Below, one piece after another: positions 41,439 through 53,281 of a stretch of 64,000 nucleotides of DNA; position 1 is the first letter of the stretch; every line of letters starts with the position of its first letter. Where the stretch lies: contig NW_026040168.1 in the NCBI RefSeq assembly GCF_023343835.1, forward strand, positions 186,001 through 250,000. The letters are read 5' to 3'. The DNA is from Lagopus muta. Its lineage: Eukaryota; Chordata; Aves; Galliformes; Phasianidae. A program made the position numbers and the translations under genes. The notes beneath the pieces are model-generated. The model was not told the origin of the DNA and did no database searches. It saw nothing but the letters and a program-made list of their open reading frames with translations.

Positions 41439-43653
41439 ATGGACTGCGGTATCGTCAGATCACGGGCCGCTTGGCGCGGTGGCGCCGCTCTCTTCGGAAA
41501 ATTCTCCCGCCAGGAGTTCTCCGCCAACGTTATCCGCGAGGATGAGCCGTTGTGGACGAGGAGGTAGCCGCGGCTTTGCTCTGCATTGTGCGATTCTTCC
41601 TTTGCCCTTCCTACCTACCCCTCCACAACCCTAGAGCTCTCGTAGACCCTGTAGAACGAGCGCCCGTTGCGTTGCCGGCGAGTGCGGCGGGGCGAGCGGC
41701 GACGTTGCCGCGGGGCGGGCGGACGGGCCTTTCTGGCCGCTGATGCTCGCTTCTGCCGCGCCTCCTCTAAAACCCCGCGATCCTTCGGTGCTACGGGGCT
41801 GCCGTGGGGCGTACTGGCTTGCTGGTGCCGCCTGGTTCGCCTAGCTTCCCAGCGCCCCCGTGTGGTGTGCGCGCGTGTGTAGAGGCGGGCGTGTGACGCT
41901 GAAGCGCTTGGTGGCAGTCGCGGGCGCTTGCCGTGCGCGATATCTATCAGCCCTTTGGCGCTGCTAGTCGTGCTAGTTCCATTAGAATTAGTTGACCATT
42001 GGGATTAGTTGACCGTTTCCTACAGGTCGGTGGTATTCCCGTGTGCAAGGCGATAACCTTTGCGTCGATTTGGAAGTGTCTGACGTAGAGCCAGCCTCAC
42101 TGCGCTAATCCAGAACGTTCTTTCGCCTCGGTACGCGGTGTTCTTGAGGACAGAGAGTCAACCCGGCCTCAGTTGGGATAACCCCAGGTTCTTAGTAAAT
42201 GCCTTGGTCAAAAGTAGGATAGGAAGGCGATATTTGGCCATAACTGAAGGGTGGTGAGCCACCGTTTGCCGCCTGAGTGGTTAAGTGGGGTCTTAATAAG
42301 AGAGTGAAATAAGCGCAAATGGAGGTGGTTTGGTTTGGGTTTAAAATCGCTCCGTGCTCGTAGCAGCAGGAGCCTATGAAAATGTGTTTTGTGGATAGAA
42401 GGGAGAGGACTTTGCCAATTCAAAGATCACTTAGGAAGAATCGCCGTGTTGTCTTGCGTTTGGGGTCCGAGTTCAGTGGGGCGTTGCGATCTGCTTAAGC
42501 TATTGCCTTTCTCCGGAGCCAACCCCGTTTTAACCGTGTACTCTTCCTCCAGTGCCTTGCGTTCCATGATTTTTCCCCGCAAGGTCCTTCGCTTTTTCCT
42601 AGCCGCTTGCGAGAAGGCCGTTGTCAGGTTATCCGAAGCAGAAGATTCTGGTGCACGTGTAAGTACCGTGGAAGCTTTCTGTACACCGAACGGTGCCTGT
42701 AAGTGGTATGTAATTTAGTAGGCGCTGTCCCATGGCCTCGTTTCCTTTTGATGTTGCAAAGAGGCACAGTAGGCTATTTGGGATTTCCCGACACCGTAGT
42801 CTTTTGCCTCTAGCTTGTGACGGAGCTGAGCGTTTTGACTAAGGGTAGCGAGAGAAAGCGATGCTCATTTCTGGGTGCGTGCTTGTAGTGCAAAATGCAG
42901 TGCTGTTTGGAAGTATGGCCCGATGCCTGTTTTCACGGTTTCCCGACAGTGGTACTTGCTCAAATGCGGAGAAGAGGGCTTGGGATTTTGAGCAGGTTGG
43001 AGACGAGGAAGGGGAAAGCTGTCTGAGGGGTGCTGGATGTTTCATTTTCAGCTATAGAAGTCAAGTTGGATGGCTTTTGCGTGGGCTCTCAAAGCCTACC
43101 TTGATTTTATTTTTAATTCCAGAAAGACATGCGTTGCCTGAGGATATATTGGGGGGCTGGAACCCCGAGACAAATCTGGCTACTGTGCCCGATTTGTAGT
43201 CTGTTACTGTCTTGCTGGGTACAGGGAGGGGGTTAAAGAAAAAGGATAAGAAAGATCGCAAGTTCCCATAGCTGCTTCTCCCCCCATTGTGCATAATTGG
43301 TCTTTGTAACTTTGCTTGGAATGTGTCAGTTGCAGAAAGGCAGTAATTTGAAGAGCAGCGCTTGAATGGCGAAGAACTAGTTCACCGCGTTCTGTGGATG
43401 GTTCTTTGCTCGCCTTCCTTCTCTTCCTGCCCTCTCCGCTCTTCTTTGTGTTGTAGCACGCTACGTTACGTAACGTTATTTCCCCCTCCAGCTTCACAGG
43501 CGTTTGATGATTGTTGGCGAGAAGTGTGCTGCTAACCTGGGCCTGACCGATGGATTCCGGATGGCTGTGAGATACCCACCCTCAGGCCCTTCCGACTACC
43601 GCACGCGTCTCTGTATTCTGGGTGGCCGTCAGTTGGGCCAGCCTCCCGGCTAA
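41439..43653 (+). CDS. HINTW: HINTW copy 4 (intact, long intron 2)
   Basis: Exons are 41,439-41,563, 42,553-42,658 and 43,492-43,653. The 5' half (exon 1 MDCGIVRSRAAWRGG, exon 2 with FPRKVLRFFLAACEK) matches copy 3. Intron 2 is of the long type and exon 3 reads VGEK and YRTRLC, as in copies 2 and 7. The switch between classes therefore falls in intron 2. The unit's CpG-rich promoter is about 20% different from copy 1 around the CCAAT box, which is still present. The 130-codon frame is open. Confidence 0.87.
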
Positions 43654-44432
43654 GATGTTTGCACCGCAGGAGTTGCTGCATGCGTACGGATCGCCACCGA
43701 ATGGATTTCACATGTCGCCCATCATTCTAGCCTCCGTTGACATAGAATTGTTCTGGTGGGTGCCTGTGGAGGGTAACCAATAGTTTTGAGCAGAATTTGC
43801 ACAATAAAGATGGAGCTTGGGGATATCATCTCTGTCTCGCGTGTCTTACTGATGGAAATGGTCCTGCAAGTTAAAACGGTGGGTCTCCATCTCCCAAAGA
43901 TAATATAGGATGTGCCGTGTGTTTGAGGCCTTGCCGTCTTCCCCCAGCTTCCAAATGAAAGGGTGTGGGTTTTATCGCGTAACAGCAGCATCGACAAGCG
44001 GCAGGCGTAGAATTATAGAGTAATAAGGTTGGAAGAAAGCTTCCAGATATCATCTGTCGTGTGGCCCTGTCCCGAGGCTGAACAAACGCTTCGTGAATCA
44101 TTTCTGTCCTGTGCTTGTCACCCTGTTCTTCATCTATCTCAGAGTTTTGCCACCGCTTCTGCTTTCTTTTCAGTTGCAGATTTTGTGGAGTGGAGAATTA
44201 ATTTCTCTTGCAGAAACTTTCCCAAATGGAGAAGATTTTTTGATTGTTAAGATGGAAATTGTTGTGCTTCTGCTGTCTTTTATATTTCGCTGCCTTTCTC
44301 TATTTCTCTTTTTTAATTAGAACAAAAAATTAGAAAAAGAAACAAAAACTAAAAGGTAGTATTGTTCCCTAACTTGTAGGACGGTTAGCTACAGGCACTG
44401 TAAGTCTCGTATCAAATAACAGAAGGGAAATC

Positions 44433-45634
44433 ACACAGAATCACAGAATCACAGAATCACCCGGGTTGGAAGGGACCCCAAGGATCATGTAGTTCCAACC
44501 CCCCTGCCTAGCAGGGCCACCAAACATACACATTCAGATCAGGTTGCCCAGGACCCCATCCAACCTGGCCTTGAACACGTCCAAGGACGGGGCATCCACA
44601 TCCTCCCTGGGCAGCCCGTTCCAGGGCCTAACCACTCTCCTTGTGAAGAACTTCCCCCTAACATCCAACCTAAATCTTCCCTCCTTCAACTTGGATCCAT
44701 TTCCCCTAGTCCTGCTGTTGTCAGCCCTTTTGAAGAGTTTACTCCCCTCCTGGGTGTAGGTTCCCTTCAGGTATTGATAGGCTGCAATGAGGTCACCCCG
44801 CAGCCTTCTCTTCTCCAGGCTGAACAAGCCCAACTCCCTCAGCCTGTCCTCATAGGGGAGGTGCTCCAGACACCTGATCATCTTAGTCGCCCTCCTCTGG
44901 ACCCTTTCCAAAATCTCAATGTCTTTCTTGTACTGAGGGCTCCACACCTGGACACAGTACTCCAGGTGGGGCCTCACAAGAGCCAAGTAGAGAGGGACAA
45001 TCACCTCCCTGTCCCTGCTGGCCACCCCTCTCCTGATGGAGCCCAGGATCCCATTTGCCTTTCGAGCTGCCAGAGCGCACTGCTGGCTCATATTCAGTCT
45101 CTCGTCCATCAGGACCCCCAGGTCCTTCTCTGCCGAGCTGCTCTCAAGGACCGCTCCTCCCAGCCTGTACAGGTGCCTGGGGTTCTTCCGGCCCAAATGC
45201 AAAACCTTGCACTTTGCCGTGTTGAACCTCATTAGGTTCACCCGAGCCCAGCCCTCCAGCCTGTCGAGGTCCCTCTGAATGGCATCCCTTCCTTCCACCG
45301 TATCAACCGCACCACTCAGCTTGGTGTCGTCAGCAAACTTGCTGAGGGTGCACTCAATTCCGTCATCGATGTCATTAATAAAGATGTTAAAGAGCACCGG
45401 TCCCAAGACAGACCCTTGGGGGACACTACTTGTTACCGGCCTCCACCTGGACATAGAGCCATTGACCACCACCCTCTGTCTGCGGCCTTTCAACCAATTG
45501 CTTATCCATCGGGTTGTCCACCCATCAAATCCACTTCCCTCCAATTTGGAGATGAGGATGTGGTGGGGGACCATGTCAAAGGCCTTGCTCAGGTCCAGGT
45601 AAATGACATTGGTCGCCTTCCCTTCGTCTACCAA
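44433..45634 (-). mobile_element. Young CR1 LINE insertion with open C-terminal RT frame
   Basis: A 366-codon frame (44,534-45,634) carries CR1 RT motifs: [18 protein letters not shown], the catalytic KFADDTKL, then the C-terminal region to its stop. The 3' end at 44,433-44,460 is the diagnostic octamer repeat (TCACAGAA)n. It is 5' truncated. AATCA on both sides is a probable target duplication. It split the old CR1 flank of copy 5, so it is younger than the array unit. Confidence 0.92.
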
Positions 45635-45636
45635 TC

Positions 45637-45845
45637 ATCCTTGGCTTTCCTCTTGCTTTTACTATGTTTGTAAAAACAATGTTTTAATTGTCTCGAGCAA
45701 CGGTGGCCACATTAAGGTCTCGCTGGGCTTTTGCCCGTCTAATTTTCTCCCTGCATATTCTAGCAACATCCTTGCACTCTTCCCGAGTTGCCTGTCCCTT
45801 CTTGCGAAGATGGCACACTCCTGGCCTGCCCGGCCAATACGCGGT
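45637..45845 (-). mobile_element. CR1 piece in the 5' flank of HINTW copy 5
   Basis: This is the shared ancestral ORF2 segment. Its distal end (about 44,400-44,432) was separated from it by the young CR1 insertion. Confidence 0.75.
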
Positions 45846-46294
45846 CATTTGACGGGAGGGATTGGAACCAAAAAGCCCCCAGCGCGTTTGAGGAGGAGCC
45901 GATAAGGGCAATCCCTAATACCCGGGGCCTGTTCTGCAGGCCTCGTTTCCCCGCCGCAGGGGCGCCGCACTTAGAGGGCACAGCTTCCCTTCGCGGAGGC
46001 GCCCTCCCGCTCCCCCACGTCGCATCCCCGCGCGCCCGGAGGCGCGCGCAAAGTCCCTGAGCCCCGATAAGCACCGGGCCGACGGGAGCGGAGCCGCCAA
46101 CAGGGCGGGGACAAGCGTAAAGGGCACTCGAAACAGCCAACCGAGGCGCTCGAACGGCCGGCGGCGCTCCGTCGGCCCAATTAGCGCCGGAGAGGGCCAG
46201 CCCGAGCCGGGCTCTTCCGAGGGGACCCGAGCGGACCCGAGCCGAGCCGAGCTTGTTCGCGACTGAGGGAGTGTTGTAGCGAGCGCACGCCGTC

Positions 46295-48239
46295 ATGGCC
46301 GACTGCATCGTCAGGTCGCCGGCCGCTTGGTGCGGTGGCGCCGTACTTTTCAGAAAATTGTCCCGTCCGGAGCTCTGCGCCAACGTTATCCGCGAGGAGG
46401 AGCAGTTGTGGACGAGGAGGTAGCCGCGGTATTGCTCTGCATTGTGGGATTCTTACTTTGCCCTTCCTACCTACCCCTCCCCCACCCTAGAGCTCTCGCA
46501 GGCCCTGTAGAACGAGCGCCCGTTGCGGTGCCGTCGAGTGCGGCGGGGCGAGCGGCGACGTTGCCGCGGGGCGGGCGGACGTGCCTTTCTGGCCGCTGAT
46601 GCTCGCTACTGCCGCGCCTCCTCTAAAACCCCGCGCTCCTTCGGTGCCACGGGGCTGCCGTGGCGCGTACTGGCTAGCTGGTGCCGCCTGGCTCGCCTAG
46701 CTTCCCAGCGCCCCCGTGTGGTGTGCGCGCGTGTGTAGAGGCGGACGTGTGACGCTGAAGCGCTTGGTGGCAGTCGCGGGCGCTTGCCGCGCGCGATATC
46801 TATCAGCCCTTTGGCGCTGCTAGTCGTGCTAGTTCCATTAGAATTAGTTGACCATTGGGATTAGTTGACCGTTTCCTACAGGTCGGTGGTATTCCCGTGT
46901 GCAAGGCGATAACCTTTGCGTTGATTTGGAAGTGTCTGACGTAGAGCCAGCCTCACCGTGCTAATCCAGAACGTTCTTTCGCCTGAGTACGCGGTGTTCT
47001 TGAGGACAGAGAGTCAACCCGGCCTCAGTCGGGATAACCCCAGGTTCTTAGTAAATGCCTTGGTCAAAAGTAGGATAGGAAGGCGATATTTGGCCATAAC
47101 TGAAGGATGGTGAGCCACCGTTTGCCGCCTGAGTGGTTAAGCAGGGTCTTAATAAGAGAGTGAAATAAGCGCAAATGGAGGTGGTTTGGTTTGGGTTTAA
47201 AATCGCTCCGTGCTCGTAGCAGCAGGAGCCTGTGAAAACGTGTTTTGTGGGTAGAAGGGAGAGGACTTTGCCAATTCAAAGATCACTTAGGAAGAATCGC
47301 CGTGTTGTCTTGCGTTTGGGGTACGAGTTCAGTGGGGCGTAGCGTTCTGCTTAAGCTATTGCCTTTCTTCGAAGCCTGTCCAATTTTAACCGTGTACTCT
47401 TCCTCCAGTGCCTTGCGTTCCGTGATGTTTCAACGCAAGCTCCTACACTTTTTCGTAGCCGCTTGCGAGAAGGCAGTTGTCAGGTTATCTGAAGCAGAAG
47501 ATTCTGGCGCACTTGTAAGTACCGTGGAAGCTTTCTGTACACCGAACGGTGCCTGTAAGTGGTACGTAATTTAGTAGGCGCTGTCCCGTGGCCTGGTTTC
47601 CTCTTGATGTTGCAAAGAGGCACAGTAGGCTATTTGGGATTTCCCGACACCGTAGTCTTTTGCCTCTAGCTTGTGACGGAGCTGAGCGTTTTGACTAAGG
47701 GTAGCGAGAGAAAGCGATGCTCATTTCTGGGTGCGTGCTTGTAGTGCAAAATGCAGTGCTGTTCGGAAATATGGCCCGATGCCTGTTTTCACGGTTTCCC
47801 GACAGTGGTAATTGCTCAAATGCGGAGAAGAGGGCTTGGGATTTTGAGCAGGTCGGAGGCGAGGAAGGGGAAAGCTGTCTGAGGGGTGATGGATGTTTCA
47901 TTTTCAGCTATAGAAGTCAAGTTGGATGGCTTTTGCGTGGGGTCGCAAAGCCTACATCGAGTTTTTCTTTTCTGCCAGAATGACTTAGGTTGCCTGAAGA
48001 TATTATGGGGTTTTCTGCCTTGTCCGCTCTTTTGTGTTGCAGTTTGCTTTGGTACATAATGTTATTTCCTCCTCCAGCTTCACAGGCGCTTGATGATTGT
48101 TGGCCAGAAGTGTGCTGCTAACCTGGGCCTGACCGATGGATACCGGATGGCTGTGAGATACCCTCCCTTAGGCCCTTCCGACTGCCGCACGCATCTCTGT
48201 ATTCTGGGTGGCTGTCAGTTCGGCCAGCCTCCTGGCTAA
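46295..48239 (+). CDS. HINTW: HINTW copy 5 (intact, short intron 2)
   Basis: Exons are 46,295-46,419, 47,409-47,514 and 48,078-48,239. The protein starts MADCIVRSPAAWCGGAVLFR; MAD is the start closest to HINT1's. Glycine-to-cysteine, lysine-for-glycine and PELCANV changes make exon 1 the most divergent of the open copies. Exon 2 reads QRKLLHFFVAACEK. Exon 3 is the VGQK class with CRTHLCILGGCQFG. Intron 2 is 563 nt. The poly(A) signal is at 48,390. Confidence 0.86.
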
Positions 48240-48984
48240 GATGTTTGCAGCGCAGGAGTTGCTGCACGCGTATGGATCGCCACCGAATGGATTTCACTTG
48301 TCGCCCTTCAGTCTAGCCACCGTTGACATAGAATTGGTTCTGGTGGGTGCCTGTGGAGGGTAACCAATAGTTTTGAGCAGAATTTGCACAATAAAGATGG
48401 AACTTGGGGATATCATCTCTGTCTCGCGTGTCTTACTGATGGAAATGGTCCTGCAAGTTAAAACGGTGAGTCTCCGTCTCCGGAAGATAATATCAGATGT
48501 GCCGTGTGTTTGAGGCCTTGTCGTCTTCCCCCAGCTTCCAAATGAAAGGGCGTGGGTTTTATCGCATAACAGCAGCATCGACAAGCGGCAGGCGTAGAAT
48601 TATAGAGGAATAAGGTTGGAAGAAAGCTTCCAGATATCATCTGTCGTATGGCCCTGTCCCGAGGCCGATCAAACGCTACCTGCATGATTTCTGTCCGGTG
48701 CTCGTCAGCCTGTTCTTAACCCATCTTGAAGCTTTGCCGCCGCTTCCGCTTTCTTTTCAGTCGCGGATTTTGTGACGTGGGTAATTAGTTTCTCCCACAG
48801 GAACTTTCGCAAATGGAAAAGACTTTGTGTATCTTTAGATGGCGGTTATTGTGTTTCTGTATGCTTAGATATTCGGCTGACCTTCTCCATTTTTCTTTTT
48901 TAATATGAACAAAACATTAAGAAAAAAACCAAAAACTAAAAGGTAGTATTGTTCTCTAACTAGGAGGATGAGCTACAGGCCCTA

Positions 48985-49215
48985 TAATGCTCGCATAGAC
49001 TAAAGAAGGAGCCTTCTCCTTGGCCCTCTTGCTATTAATATGTTCGAAATAACAGTTTTTTGTTCGTCTCAAGCAATGGTGGCCACATTAAGGTCTCGCT
49101 GGGCTTTTGCCCGTCTAATTGTCTCCCTGCGTATCCTAGCAACATCCTTGCACTCTTCCCGAGTAGCCTGTCCCTTCTTGCGAAGATGACACACTCCTGG
49201 CCTGCCCGGCCAATA
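48985..49215 (-). mobile_element. CR1 piece in the 5' flank of HINTW copy 6
   Basis: This is the shared ORF2 segment with ETIRRAKAQRDLNVATIA. The intact ATTCC-free left edge matches that of copy 7. Confidence 0.72.
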
Positions 49216-49647
49216 CGCTGTCATTCGACGGGAGGAATCGGCACCAAAAAGCCCCCAGCGCGTTTGAGGAGGAGCCGATAAGGGCAATCCCTAATACCCG
49301 GGGCCTGTTCTGCAGGCCTCGTTTCCCCGCCGCAGGGGCGCCGCACTTAGAGGGCACAGCTTCCCTTCGCGAAGGCGCCCTCCCGCTCCCCCACGTCGCA
49401 TCCCCGCGCGCCCGGAGGCGCGCGCAAAGTCCCTGAGCCCCGATAAGCACTGGGCAGACTGGAGCGGAGCCACCAACAGGGCGGGGACAAGCGTAAAGGG
49501 CACGCGAGACACCCAATCGAGGCGCTCGAACGGCCGGCGGCGCTCCGTCGGCCCAATGAGCGCCGCAGAGGGGTGTGCCGAGGCGTAGCCTGAGGCGAGC
49601 CGGCCAGGGCCGAGGCTGAGGGAGTGTTGTAGCGAGCGCGCGCCGTC

Positions 49648-51866
49648 ATGGCCGTCGAGATCGTTAGGTCTCGGACCGCCTGACGCGGTGGCGCCGCTCT
49701 CTTCGAAAAAGTCTCCCGCCAAGAGTTCTCCGCCAACGTTATACGCGAGGAGGAGACTTCATGGACGAGGAGGTAGCCGCGGCGTTGCCGTGCGTTGTGC
49801 GATTCTTCCCTTCCTGTGCCTTCCCACCCCTCCCCCACCCTAGCGCGCTCGCCCGCCCTCTGGAACGAGCGCCCGTTGCGGTGCCGGCGAGTGCGGCGGG
49901 GCGAGCGGCGACGTTGCCGCGGGGCGGGCGGGCGGACGGGCCTTTCTGGCCGCTGGTGCTCGCTACTGCCGCGCCTCCTCTAAAACCCGGCGCTCCTTCG
50001 GTGCCACGGGGCTGCCGTGGCGCGTACTGGCTTGCTGGTGCCGCCTGGCTCGCCTAGCTTCCCAGCGCCCCCGTGTGGTGTGCGCGCGTGTGTAGAGGCG
50101 GGCGTGTGACGCTGAAGCGCTTGGTGGCAGTCGCGGGCGCTTGCCGCGCGCGATATCTATCAGCCCTTTGGCGCTGCTAGTCGTGCTAGTTCCATTAGAA
50201 TTAGTTGACCATTGGAATTAGTTGACCGTTTCCTACTGGTCGGTGGTATTCCCGTGTGCAAGGCGATAACCTTTGCGTCGATTTGGAATTGTCTGACGTA
50301 GAGCCAGCATCACCGCGCTAATCCAGAACGTTCTTTCGCCTGAGTACGCGGTGTTCTTGAGGACAGAGAGTGAACCAGGCCTCAGTCGGGATAACCCCAG
50401 GTTCTTAGTAAATGCCTTGGTCAAAAGTAGGATAGGAAGGCGATATTTGGCCATAACTGAAGGATGGTGAGCCACCGTTTGCCGCCTGAGTGGTTAAGCG
50501 GGGTCTTAATAAGAGAGTGAAATAAGCGCAAATGGAGGAGGTTTGGTTTGGGTTTAAAATCGCTCCGTGCTCGTAGCAGCAGGAGCCTGTGAAAACGTGT
50601 TTTGTGGATAGAAGGGAGAGGACTTTGCCAATTCAAAGATCACTTAGGAAGAATCGCCGTGTTGTCTTGCGTTTGGGGTACGAGTTCAGTGGGGCGTAGC
50701 GATCTGCTTAAGCTATTGCCTTTCTCCGGAGTCAACCCCGTTTTAACCGTGTACTCTTCTTCCTCCAGTGCCTTGCGTTCTGTGATATTTCACCGCAAGC
50801 TCCTACGCTTTTTCGTAGGCGTTCACAAGAAGGCCGTTGTGAGGTTGTCCAAAGCAGAAGATTCTGGTGCACGTGTAAGTACCGTGAAAGCTTTCTGTAC
50901 ACTGAACAGTAGTGGTACGTAGTAGGCGCTGTCCCGTGGCCTCGTTTCCTCTTGATGTTGCAAAGAGGCACAGTAGGCTATTTGGGGTTTCCCGACACCG
51001 TAGTCTTTTGCCTCTAGCTTGTGACGGAGCTGAGCGTTTTGACTAAGGGTTGCGAGAGAAAGCGATGCTCATTTCTGGGTGCATGCTTGTAGTGCAAAAT
51101 GCAGTGCTGTTCGGAAATATGGCCCGATGCCTGTTTTCAGGGTTTCCCGACAGTGGTACTTGCTCAAATGCGGAGAAGAGGGCTTGGGATTTTGAGCAGG
51201 TCGGAGGCGAGGAAGGGGAAAGCTGTCTGAGGGGTGCTGGATGTTTCATTTTCAGCTATAGAAGTCAAGTTGGATGGCTTTTGCGTGGGCTCGCAAAGCC
51301 TACGTCGAGTTTTTCTTTTCTGCCAGAAAGACTTGCATTGCCCGAAGATATAATGGGGGACTGGAACCCCGAGACAAATCTGGCTACTGTGCCCGATTTG
51401 TAGTCCATTACCGTCTAGCTGGGAGTGGGGGGGGGGTTAAAAAAAAAAAAAAGAAGGAAAAAAAACGATGGCAAGTTCCCATAGCTGCCCCTCCCCCCAT
51501 TGTGCATAATTGGTCTTTGTAACTTTGCTTGGAATGTGTCAGTTGCAGAAAGGCAGTAATTTGAAGAGCAGCGCTTGAATGACGAAGAACTAGTTCACCA
51601 TGTTCTGTGGATGGTTCTTTGCTCGCCTTCCTTCGCTTCCTGCCCTCTCCGCTCTTCTTTGTGTTGTAGCACGCTACGTTACGTAACGTTATTTCCCCCT
51701 CCAGCTTCACAGGCGTTTGATGATTGTTGGCGAGAAGTGTGCTGCTAACCTGGGCCTGACCGATGGATTCCGGATGGCTGTGAGATACCCACCCTCAGGC
51801 CCTTCCGACTACCGCACGCGTCTCTGTATTCTGGGTGGCCGTCAGCTGGGCCAGCGTCCCGGCTAA
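49648..51866 (+). pseudogene. HINTW: HINTW copy 6 (stop in exon 1)
   Basis: The exon positions are 49,648-49,772, 50,769-50,874 and 51,705-51,866, all with normal splice borders. Codon 12 is TGA (49,681-49,683) where sister copies have TGG for the tryptophan before RGG. No in-frame ATG follows in exon 1, so a normal product is not expected. Exon 2 (HRKLLRFFVGVHKKAVVRLSKAEDS) and exon 3 (VGEK, YRTRLC, then GQRPG) are otherwise open. Intron 2 is of the long type with a long A tract. Confidence 0.87.
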
Positions 51867-52604
51867 GATGTTTCCACCGCAGGAGTTGCTGCATGTGTAC
51901 GGATCACAACCGAATGGATTTCACCTGTCACCCGTCAGTCTAGCCACCGTTGACATAGAATTGGTTCTGGTGGGTGCCTGTGGAGGGTAACCGATAGTTT
52001 TGAGCAGCATTTGCACAATAAAGATGGAACTTGGGGATATCATCTCTGTCTCGCGTGTCTCACTGGTGGAAATGGTCCTGCCAGTTAAAACGGTGGGTCT
52101 CCGTCTCCCAAAGATAATATAGGATGTGCCGTGTGTTTGAGGCCTTGCCGTCTTCCCCCAGCTTCCAAATGAAAGGGCGTGGGTTTTATTGCATAACAGC
52201 AGCATCGACAAGCGGCAGGCGTAGAATTATAGAGGAATAAGGTTGGAAGAAAGCTTCCAGATATCATCTGTCGTATGGCCCTGTCCCGAGGTCGATCAAA
52301 CGCTGCCTGCATGATTTCTGTCCGGTACTCGTCAGCCTGTTCTTAACCCATCTTGAAGCTTTGCCGCCGCTTCCGCTTTCTTTTCAGTCGCGGATTTTGT
52401 GACGTGGGTAATTAGTTTCTCCCACAGGAACTTTCACAAATGGAAAAGACTTTGTGTATCCTTAGATGGCGGTTATTGCGTTTCTGCATGCTTAGATATT
52501 CGGCTGACCTTCTCCATTTTTCTTTTTTAATATGAACAAAACATTTAGAAAAAAAGCAAAAACTAAAAGGTAGTATTGTTCCCTAACTAGGAGGATGAGC
52601 TATA

Positions 52605-52835
52605 GGCTCTATAAGGCTCGCATAGAGTAAAGAAGAGGCCTTCTCCTTGGCCCTCTTGCTATTAATGTGTTCGAAATAACAGTTTTTTGTTCGTCTCAAG
52701 CAATGGTGGCCACATTAAGGTCTCGCTGGGCTTTTGCCCGTCTAATTTTCTCCCTGCGTATTCTAGCAACATCCTTGCACTCTTCCCGAGTTGCCTGCCC
52801 CTTCTTGCGAAGATGGCACACTCCTGGCCTGCCCG
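52605..52835 (-). mobile_element. CR1 piece in the 5' flank of HINTW copy 7
   Basis: This is the shared ORF2 segment. The upstream spacer is nearly identical to that of copy 6. Confidence 0.75.
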
Positions 52836-53281
52836 GCCAATACGTGGTCATTCGACGGGAGGGATCGGCAACAAAAAGCCCCCAGAGCGTTTGAGGAGGA
52901 GCAGATAAGGGCAATCTCTAATACCCGGGGCCTGTTCTGCAGGCCTCGTTTCCCCGCCGCAGGGGCGCCGGACTTACAGGGCACAGCTTCCCTTCGCGAA
53001 GGCGCCCTCCCCCTCCCCCACGTCGCATCCCCGCGCGCCCTGAGGCGCGCGCAAAGTCCCTGAGCTCCGATAAGCACTGGGCCGACGAGAGCGGAGCCGC
53101 CAACAGGGCGGGGACAAGCGTAAAGGGCACGCGAGACAGCCAACCGAGGCGCTCGAACGGCCGGCGGCGCTGTGTTGAACCAATGAGCGCCGCCGAGGGC
53201 CGGGCCGGCCCATCCGAATAGAGTCGAGCAGAGAGGGGGAGGTTCGCGGCTGAGGGAGTGTTGTAGCGAGCGCGCGCCATA

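Noticed and set aside
44534-45634. 366-codon frame as a host gene
   Set aside because: Clear CR1 reverse transcriptase motifs and CR1 3' octamer repeat identify it as a LINE.
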